NCBI GenBank assembly: GCA_019787685.1
Contig: JAHNUO010000002.1
Location: forward strand, 496,001 to 560,000
DNA from: Chiua virens
Lineage: Eukaryota; Basidiomycota; Agaricomycetes; Boletales; Boletaceae
Direction of reading: 5' to 3'
Length of the DNA: 64,000 bases
A model generated the notes under the pieces. That model was given only the letters and a program-made list of their open reading frames with translations. It made no database searches and was not told the origin of the DNA. Position numbers and translations under genes: made by a program. Below are positions 55,293 to 64,000 of this stretch, one piece after another (position 1 is the stretch's first letter; each line of letters opens with the position of its first letter).

Positions 55293-58200
55293 TCAGATGC
55301 TGTTGTATCGGAGACCGTCAGACCTTGGTAAGTATCTGAAACCTACTCGTACCTGTTTCAACTGTCTAATGAGATGCCACTCTTCGTTGGACACATCAGC
55401 TTTGAACGAAGACTGCGAGAATTGTTTCAGAACGGAAGTTGCCTCACACAAATCCACGCTTACTTTGAGAACATCGATGCTCTGCCTCGTGATATGACTA
55501 AGAAGGTCGTCCTTCTCGTCGAAATGGCGGCCGAACATCTTGGCCGACTGATAAACAGCATGCTCAATCTTCACGGCTACGCCACCACCCGCCTGCGATT
55601 TCTTGACAATCTACAACAATCATCAATCACCCTGAGGAATATAAAGTACACACTTACTTCGAATGGTTTGTGGTTAATCTCCAACGATGTTCTATACGCA
55701 CTGGTGAGCACTGGTCTCAAAATAACACTTTCGTCGCTATGACTCACATTTTCCCGAGGTCGATGACGTCCCTCTTCTGTGCCACTGGATCGACTTTCAC
55801 CACGCATATGGGCGTACCAACTCGCAATGTTCCATCGAGGATATCCACTCCCAGGATGATGGGGTCCCGTTTGCAAAACGCGGCGATGACCTTCAAGCGA
55901 CACGGCCAGACAGCTTGTGGCGCGGCGTCCCGGCGCTTGGCCTCCGTTATCTCGTTGTTATACGCGGTAAATGCATCAAATAAGTGATAAATGACATCGG
56001 CTACGCAGGTGTTAGCGAGTCCCATTTAAAGCAAGTCCAACACTGACCTTTGAATATTTTGATGCCCATCTCCTCTGCTAACCTCTCAGCATCTTTGTCG
56101 ACAGGAACATCAAAAGCCAGAACAACGGCGAGTTCTTTGGCTTTCTCCAGCATAATGGCCGTACGCATAATATCCTTCTTGTGGACGGGACCAATATTAA
56201 TGCCCGACACAGGAATCTTGCTAACTTTCAAGAAGTCGAGGAGGGCTTCAAGCGAACCCAGAGTGCTCGCTTGTACAGAAACCCCCCGACCGGATTTATC
56301 GATGGAATTGAGTAAGGAAGTAAGATCGGACATGATTTCCTCCATCATGACTTCCTCGTCGTCGTCAGGACCGACAACCAGAAGCCGCGAACCGGCGATA
56401 GCTTTTTCAAGGTCAGGGGCGACAACTTTGACACCGAGCGCTGCTTTGACTTCCTTGTGGTGCACATAGGCAGACTAGGTAACGATGAGAACGTTAATAA
56501 GAAGGATTTGGGTTCGATATCGTGGGCTATCACACACCTTAATACGCAGCTCGCGAAGAGGCTGGGGCGTGAGCAGTGCACGAACTTGAGTGACAATGGG
56601 CCCATTGAGACCACAGACAACAATCTTGTCGCCCTCGTGCAAAATACCGTTAGAAAGGACGACATCGATGGTGGTCCCAAGACCTTCAACGACCTTGACT
56701 TCCAACACTGTGCACTCTAGTTCTGATAAGTACATGAGGCGGTCGCTCATCCGCTGTTGAGTCAAATTGACCAAAAGCATGATCATGTCGGGGACTCCTT
56801 CTCCAGTGATGGCAGAGGTGGGCACAAGGGAGACATTTCGGGCAAAGTTTGTGTTCTCGTAGTAGAGCACAGCGTTCAACCCTTGCTCAGCGAAAGCAAG
56901 CATGGTCTTCTGGACACGATCCTCGAATTCGCGTTGCACAGATTTCTTCTGTTTGGCTAGCGACTCTTGGAACGCACCATCTCGAGTTTCCTCCCACCCG
57001 AACATACGATCGATCTGCATGCAATTAAGAAGTGGACAAATTGTACCAAGATAGACATGGCATTACCTTATTAAGGGCGACGATGAAAGGGGTTTTACGA
57101 TCTCTGAGTAAGCGAAGGGACTCGAGCGTTTGTTGTTCCAGACCGTGCTATCGGTCGATCGTGAGCATCTTTCAGCGTCTTTGTAAGGCAACCTACCATG
57201 ATATCGACGACAAGAATGGCAATATTGCAAAGTGAGCTTCCACGACTTCGCAGATTGGTGAAGGATTCGTGACCAGGAGTGTCGATTATAAGCAAGCCTG
57301 GAATCTTGTAATCTTGTTTCCCATCCTGTATCACACTGTTAAAAAAACAAGGGTAGCAACAACCAACTACAGACCTTGTTTAACACCGCCGTCTTGCTCT
57401 TGATAGCGTCAACAGGGAAGTACGTCGCTCCAATTTGTTGTGTGATACCACCGGCTTCACCCTCTTGTACGTTGGTTTGCCGGATCTGGTTCGACAGCGT
57501 AAGGGTTATGTAGAGGAGATACCATGGATACTGACCTTATCGAGCAGTTTGGTCTTCCCGGTATCGACGTGACCCAGGATACAGCAGATCGGACTACGTA
57601 AGTTATCCTTGCTACCCGCGGCAAGTGCAGCCTCATGTGCTTTCGCCCTACGCGCAGCAGCTTCCGCCTTTCTTTGTGCGGCTAAGCGCTGCGCTTTCGT
57701 CATGCCGTCATCGGACTCTTCAGAGGTGTCCTCTGACTCCTCTTCGGAAGATTCCTCTTCAGATGATTCCTCATCCGACGATTCCTCTGCGGGTAACTCG
57801 GGGGCGGCTTCTTGCACTGATTGGGGCTTGGTTGTCCTATTGGCGGGCAATGCTATTGTCATTTGTTAAATGAGGAGTTGTAAGACGGTAAAAGATACAG
57901 ACCAGGGGGTCCCTTCGCGAGCTGGGAAGGCAGCAGCGAGGGAACTGCAGTATTTGTCTTGGTAGGCTTGCTTTCAGGAGGCGGAGGTGGTGCACTCTCT
58001 TCGTCCTCACTTGACGCATCCCATTCGTCCTTAACGGCGGGTGCTGGCTTAGCCCCTTGATCTTCCTCCTCTACGCTACTTGCATCCCACTCGTCCTTGA
58101 TATCATCAGCCTTACTGGTAAGCTCAGCTGGAGCAACGGACGGAGAAGGAGATGCGTCGACCAGGGCAGGACTTAGAGGTCTCGACGACAGAGCGGGTGA

Positions 58201-59747
58201 TGCAGGAGTGGAATCTTTCTCCTTGGTCAGAGGCCCTTTCTTTTTGCGGGAACCGTAAACCACTTTTTTACTAGCAAATGGTATCCCGGTCGGCTGATGC
58301 AAACCCTCGATCTGTACTCCTGAGGCGATCAGTGCTTGCCGGCGTCGTTCAGCAGCAGCCTTTTCCTCCTTTTGCTTTTTCGTCAGTAATCGACCCTCTT
58401 TCTTCGCTAACTCGCGTTTCGTCTATTCAAAGGATGAGGATGACCATGATAACATCATCATATATCGAGGCTCACCTTCTCTTTCTCTTTCTTTCTCTGC
58501 TTCTCTTCCTCCTTCTGCTTCGCTTCTTCCGCAGCACGCCTCTCTTCTTCCTCGATGCGTTCTCTCTCCTCCTCCTCCCTCCGTCTTGCTTCCTCCTCCA
58601 GCCTCTTTCTTTCCTCCATCATCGCCTTCAGAGCACTTATTCCACCCTTCTTTTTGCTCGCGGTCGGGGCTGCCGCTGGGGAGGGAGCAGGAACTGACAC
58701 TGTCCCATCTTCGTCCTTTTTACCCTTCTTTTTCTTCTTTTTCTTAGCAGCAGTTCCGCCGCCATCCGGGCCGTCCCCTTCATCCCCTTCATCCTTCTCT
58801 GCCTTTGACCCGGACGGTGCCGGCTCCGGAGCCACAGTAGCATCAGAGGGCGCAGCAGCAGCAGTTTTCTTTGCCTCTGCCTGAGCCTTTTTCTTTGCCT
58901 AGAAAGGGTTGGACGTCTACTACGAACACGAAATAAATGCAAATGACCTTTTCGCGTTCTTTCTTGAGCTTCTCCTTTTCCTTTTTGGTGAGGATCTTCG
59001 GACCAGAGTCTAATTCTTCACCTGCGTCATTGTCTCCGTTCTCCTCAGGCTGTGGTTCGGAACTTTGGGCTTCAGGAGCGGAAAGCACTGTTGGAGCAGG
59101 CTCCTCTAAGGGCTGCGATGAGTTCAAGCTTAAGGTAAGAGAACAGAGATATTACCCGGAGCTTCCTCGTCTTCCTCATTCTGCGCCTTCCCTTTCTTTC
59201 CTTTGCCCTTTTTACTCTTGTTTCCATTGTCTTTCGATGGCCCCCATTCTTCATCGGCAAGATCGTCCGCAGTCATTTCGACCGGTGCCTTCTCCATGAC
59301 CGCTACCGGCTCTTCATAAAGAGGTTCATCAAAATCTTCCCGGACTTTCTTGGCCTTCTTTTTGTCCTTCTTTCCCTTGGCTGTTGACGCTTTTATTGCA
59401 GACTAGATATTTGTCAGAAATCGCAGTAGTATTCAGGGAATCCATGAACACACCATGAGACCTCCAAAATCTTCGTTCTCGTCCACCTCCGGCGGGCCAT
59501 CGTCTTGCCCTGCGAGGGCGCCTGGATGCAGAGAATCCAGGCTTTGCACTTGTATTTTGAGCGGTATCAGCATCAGAGTCGCCGATCTGTGGTGCCGCAA
59601 GACTGTCGTCCGCGACAGATTGGCCGACCTTGTCCCTACGACCGTTTAGACCGTCAAGCTACGATCTTTCAGTAGATCGATCGGATAGACTGACCAGTAG
59701 TCATCATCGTTTCCTTTGCCTTTTCTCCCCTTACCTTTCGGAGGCAT
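55293..59747 (-). CDS. FUN12: Translation initiation factor eIF5B
   Basis: GTPase that joins the 60S subunit during translation initiation. The ATG at 59747 gives [19 protein letters not shown] long charged N-terminal region (Lys/Glu coiled coils such as [13 protein letters not shown] and [20 protein letters not shown]) spans to about 57,650. The GTPase domain has G1 [15 protein letters not shown] near 57565, the switch region with [19 protein letters not shown]3 [20 protein letters not shown] near 57280 and [17 protein letters not shown] across an intron near 57070-57015. Then come domain II ([20 protein letters not shown]), domain III ([40 protein letters not shown]) and domain IV ([32 protein letters not shown]). 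The C-terminus ([11 protein letters not shown]) ends at or near 55293; a final intron could shift the stop. Confidence 0.95.
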
Positions 59748-60009
59748 GGCGACGAACTTTTAAGACGCAAAACGTCAGGCAGGAAGGTGGTCGTGTGTGT
59801 AGTGTAGGGTGTAGCAAATTACATTATCTTGCCGGAACGGCTTCTGTCGGGGAATGAAACTGCTGCCGCGGAGCTACCTGAATTAGTGTAGTTCCGTCCG
59901 AGTCTCGAAACTTGAAGTATACTCTTACATACTTATTTCGAGATCAAAACACAACTGCTCTACGATACGAGACGTTGATCGAGTCGGGTTGCTTAGGCAT
60001 TTTCGCATC

Positions 60010-60871
60010 ATGGGACTCCTAACTATCATAAGAAAAAGCCGCCAGAAGGAGAAGGAAATGCGGATCCTGTTCCTGTACGCCTATATCATCTTCGCTTTCA
60101 GCTTATTCAGGCTCAAGATTATGACAGTGGTCTCGACAATGCTGGTAAAACGACCATCCTAAAGAAGATCAATGGCGAGAACATCTCGAGCATCAGTCCG
60201 ACTCTAGGATTCAACATCAAGACGTTCATTCACAGAAAGTGAGTGTTCAAAAGATCCGCAGATGGCACCCCCAATGTATGCTCAAATTAGCCCTGTTCTG
60301 ACTGTGATCCAACCTCTAGTTATACACTCAATATCTGTGTGTTTCATCCATAAATCGTTTTGCAATGTAACCATTCACCATGTAAGCAGGGGATGTTGGC
60401 GGCCAGAGAACTCTTCGACCATATTGGCGCAACTACTTTGAGCAAACGGATGGCATTGTCTGGGTCGTAGACTCAGGAGATCGCATGCGAATTCGAGACT
60501 GCAAGGAGGAGCTCCATAACCTACTTCTTGAAGATGTAAGTGCAATTGGATATTTACCCACCTCCGAGATTCAGGCTATCCTAGAGGCTGTCTGGCGCGT
60601 CGCTTCTTGTTTTCGCAAATAAACAGGACATACAAGGGTCGATGAGCGACCAGGAGATCCGTGATGTACGCCGTGATGTATTGCGCGAACCAACTTCTGA
60701 CCATAGCTATCCTCTCTTCAGCTGTTGGACTTGCCAGGGATCAAATCCCATCATTGGAAAATCTGGCCGTCCAGCGCGGTCACTGGTCAGAACCTTGTCG
60801 CTGGTCTCGACTGGATTGTATATGATGTTGCACACCGGCTATATTACAGTTCCACCGCCGCTTCATCCTAG
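60010..60871 (+). CDS. ARL2: ARF-like GTPase ARL2 (tubulin-folding regulator)
   Basis: Small GTPase working with tubulin cofactors (Cin4 in yeast, Alp41 in fission yeast). The start [20 protein letters not shown] is typical of ARL2. Short exons joined across GT-AG introns give [20 protein letters not shown] (P-loop), [11 protein letters not shown] (switch I), a small exon NYTLNI, then [20 protein letters not shown] (switch II), [32 protein letters not shown] (NKQD), [40 protein letters not shown] and a stop at 60869-60871. It starts 262 bp from the divergent eIF5B start. Confidence 0.93.
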
Positions 60872-63800
60872 GCACTGCCATAGTTCTGGAAACTGCCAAC
60901 TTTGACTCCCCACGATCTCCGTGCCTAGTCTGGCCGGGTTAGAGACGTCCGGGGTTATTGAACATGCACTTCGATCGGGGCACATCACGGATTTGAGTCA
61001 CTTTTCAGGCCCGCTCGTGGTTCTCCTCGATATAAGGCTCCTTAATTACTATTTTGAGCTATTTCGGCATGGCCTAGATTCCAATGAAGACTACCGATAT
61101 GACCCAACCGGTGAACTGGGCACGATCATAGTGTTAGACTACCATTCTCCGTACTCCTAGGCCGCTTGTGCTCGATCCTCTCTTTTCGGACCACACGGCA
61201 ACCTCCTCCAGAGGCTAGCCTATGTCCTCGACAAGACCTCGGCCTATCCCCGCCATTGTCTCACGTGTGATCTCCTCTCGGATCCCCTGTGCGTGATATT
61301 CTACGACACGTAAACAGTGACAGCGGCGCGAGTTCTCGGAGTACCGTGACGAGATACATGATTCGAGGGTAAGCGTACAATCCCGCGCAAGTCAATCGAT
61401 GCCATCGGGAGAACCGCCCAAGCAACGTACAGCAAGGATTTCGGGTTGCCCTCGCAGAAGGCGGTTTGGGTTTTCAATACGACCTTTTCCAGCATATTTC
61501 AAGATCGAGGTTATATCGGAATGCAAAGAGGACGTGACGGGGATGAATCACCGTTCCAAAGGAGCAAGCAAGCGCGAACTCGGCGGATGATCTTTGCTCG
61601 ACACCATCTTCTACCGGGGCTAGCATTGTTCCCTAGGGGCGATATTGGACAGGCCTATGACTAACAGTAATTAGCAAGCAGGTACCGTCATCCTCCGTAC
61701 AAGCGTATCTCAAGTCCCAGCGCTTCAGCATCTATCCACGTCGCACAGACAGAATTATTCAGCGATGTAGTACATGATTCATTACTGCGACACGTGGGAG
61801 ATACGGCATAACCCTCTGTACGTCGAAGATCAGTTGAAGATCACTGCTATTGAGGGATAAATAGAAGCCGATTAACGACTAAAGAGACCAGTAGCCTGCT
61901 GCGGACGAGTAGTATGCTCCCGTGTAAGAATTGTACAACAGTTTATTACGACTGAGACGAAGTACCTCACCGTCAGGACCTGAGGCTACCCATCGTTGGA
62001 CGTTAGCATCTGCTTGTGACGTAAATGTAGTCTCTCGGGTTATTTTAGTCTACAAGAGATACCCACAGTGCCACTCATTGACAGGTGAACGCACTGAACA
62101 CATGGTCGCTTTTCGGCATGGTTGACCTTGCTCGATGGACACGTCAAGGAGAATGTGAAGAAGAGGTGATAATTGATCTCCCGCCCCCTAGATTTCCTTG
62201 GTAGTGACCGCATCCTTCTAGGGGGTGTGGTACGACAGGCGAGGGAAGGCTGATAAGACCCCTCAACAGGTTGTCGTAAGTGGATATTATGCGTGAGTAT
62301 TAGGCTTTAGCATTATGCTGTAGACTTTCTCACCGTTTGATCGAGAATGTGGTTCGCGTAAATGTCGTGTACAGAGCACGATGGACTGTTCACAATGTTG
62401 GTCGCTACGCTACCACGAAAGCTTGTCCCGGCCGAATGCCCGCGCTCTGTACGATAAGAAAGTCAGTGCTGCAGTCTAGCGGCCGGGTTGACAGGAACGA
62501 AGTGAGAACGAGAGAGAACCGCAACATGTGTCGGTCCAAGCTGGAGAGCGATGATGTCGCAGAGAAGTATGCAAACAGAGAAGCTCTGTACTTGGACGTG
62601 TCCGTGGCATGGTGGCGCTAGCGGTGATTAATGCTTCCAGGATGAACGGCCGACATGCGGCGATGGAAGGAAAGGCCTTCTCAACGACCGCTCAGGTATG
62701 TGTTGCGTTCCCCATTTCGTTGAACGGGCGCCGGATTTGCATGGGAGAATCCTTTAGCCAAAGGGTGTCCATGGAGTGGGGTCTAGCAATGGTTCGTCTC
62801 ATGCGAAGCACACGACCCAACTGGTAGTAACCAATAGTAAGACATGGAAGCGCAGGAAGCGATCGTTGATTGTGGACGAGATTGGCGTAGTGTGAGACCG
62901 ATCAGCGAGTGAATATTCCACGTCTACACGGGAGTGCGGGAGGCAGACAAATACGAAGCAAGAATAGAGGACCCATACTGCCTTGCTTACGACAAGGGGT
63001 AGTCTTGTGACATGACACGGAGTGGACTTGAAACCAGGGCTAATAATGGCGGTGCATCATGAATATGAGGAACGCATTAAAATCGTTATGGGACAGACGG
63101 TGAATTGATTCGGGTGTCAGCTGTTGCGTGGAGCTTTGCTTGAGAACAATCAGGAGGTCGTATTTGGGAAAGATTGAACATTTGTCCACAAAGTTCAAGG
63201 CTACTCGAATGGGTGAGTAACGGCGACGTTAATGTGCAACTCACGCATCGGACCATCATCGTCATTGTACAGCCACCTGAGCAGAGCCTGAGGTACAGTA
63301 ATCCGAGGTTGCGGGAACCGAGAGACTCGATTCAGTTGATGAAACCTGGCGGTGACCCTGTGGTGACCTGGGCCTGACCCTGCGTGTGGGTGGGAGCCAC
63401 GCATGAACCACGTGGGAGAGCGCTGCTTTGGGTGTCGAGATAGTTGGAATTACTAGGCTGAGCAGCCTTGGCCCTTGGCCCGAGCTGGCGGGTTCGCAGC
63501 AGTACTGGCAACTTCCCGATCGCTTCATGTTTCCCGCAAGCACGGTCACGGTGAAAACTGGGACTAACATGCCTAGGACTCAGACGTGGGGGGTATGATC
63601 GATATTGACTGACACCAGCGTTGGCCGGACAATGTCGAACTTATTTGCGAATGAACCTAGTTCTTCCGACGATATTGACACTGCTTCCGAAGTTCCACCT
63701 GCCAACGGATCTATGTTTCTCAAACTCTGCCAGCTCTGACTCCGTCACATCTACAGATCTGAGATCCATCTCTCATTTTCCCGTGAATCCCCGGACGGCC

Positions 63801-63900
63801 ACAAGTAGGCAATCTCATCTCCCTCTATTTTTGCCGAGCACCTTTCAGAATAATTTTTGCATGTGCAATATTGTGATGTGATTGCTCGTGGGTTGTATCC
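60872..63900. other. 3-kb stretch with no recognised gene
   Basis: Only short, overlapping frames without family signatures, even after looking for spliced exons. A weak inverted repeat CCCCCTAG (62184-62191) / CTAGGGGG (62218-62225) is present. This stands out against the dense gene block to the left. It may hold a long non-coding or lineage-specific gene, decayed repeats, or simply large intergenic space. Confidence 0.5.
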
Positions 63901-63912
63901 ATCTCCACTACG

Positions 63913-63999
63913 TATAAAGGGGGACCATGTCCCGCCCCATCCCTCCCCATCCACTCCCCGCCAGATCTCTTCCCTCCCTCCTTTCCCCTCTCCCTCACA
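63913..63999 (+). promoter_or_regulatory. TATA box and pyrimidine-rich leader of a gene beyond the window
   Basis: TATAAA at 63913-63918 (CGTATAAAGGGGG) is followed by a strongly C/T-rich stretch to the window end (CCATCCCTCCCC, CTCTTCCCTCCCTCC). This pattern precedes start codons of well-expressed basidiomycete genes. Confidence 0.55.
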
Positions 64000-64000
64000 A

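Noticed and set aside
58278..59127. Long Ser/Phe/Leu-rich plus-strand frames
   Set aside because: They are antisense to the Lys/Glu-rich N-terminal region of eIF5B.
1..64000. tRNA genes, rRNA genes and CRISPR arrays
   Set aside because: I looked for T-loop (GGTTCRANNCC) contexts with foldable arms and for regular spacer-repeat arrays and found none; CRISPR is not expected in a fungus.

Overview
The window is nuclear DNA of a filamentous basidiomycete, most likely an Agaricomycete. Its genes carry many short introns (about 40-70 bp, GT-AG), the core genes are typically fungal (MED13, SPT4, CWC15, SEC63, RFC1, ICP55, HEM25, BIG1), and the transposons belong to groups common in mushroom genomes (Plavaka-type transposases, a DUF6532-type partner gene, Tc1/mariner, a PIF1-like helicase). 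I cannot name the genus.

Layout. Bases 1 to about 20,000 are a transposon graveyard. In order: a broken Plavaka transposase (1-2661) split by a solo LTR (400-985); a nested hairpin (2702-2819); a decayed minus-strand copy of part of an SNF2/STH1 chromatin-remodelling ATPase (3440-5110) between two copies of a roughly 110-bp repeat; a second solo LTR (5263-5894); a minus-strand Plavaka transposase with introns and frameshifts (6745-10271), head to head with a broken DUF6532-type gene (10464-13883); a tandem array of long hairpins (14329-14675); a minus-strand PIF1-like helicase remnant (15714-16553); a third solo LTR related to the first (16836-17422); a foldback MITE (17656-17880); and a Tc1 transposase with one premature TGA (17923-19017).

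From 20,041 the character changes abruptly to a compact, conserved gene block with short intergenic spacers and many divergent or convergent pairs: FUR1 (UPRTase), an unnamed secreted/membrane protein, SCO1, NDUFB7, HEM25, a short/branched-chain acyl-CoA dehydrogenase, a DUF2433 phosphoesterase-like protein with RNA-binding C-terminus, MED13, BIG1, SPT4 copy 1, CWC15, SEC63, RFC1, SPT4 copy 2, a class 3 lipase, ICP55, an APC-superfamily permease, eIF5B and ARL2. SCO1, NDUFB7, HEM25 and the acyl-CoA dehydrogenase are four neighbours that all encode mitochondrial proteins. From about 60,900 to 63,900 I see no gene; the window ends in a TATA box and a pyrimidine-rich stretch that look like the promoter of a gene starting beyond 64,000.

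The strongest observations are: two intact SPT4 genes 8 kb apart with a 77-bp identical tract crossing a splice site; a hairpin minisatellite whose arms differ between units but stay complementary within each unit; solo LTRs with target duplications whose differences concentrate at CpG sites; two apparent GC-AG introns in HEM25; an NDUFB7 gene made of four small exons that simple ORF calling would miss; and a one-base deletion that breaks ICP55. No wholly new system was established.
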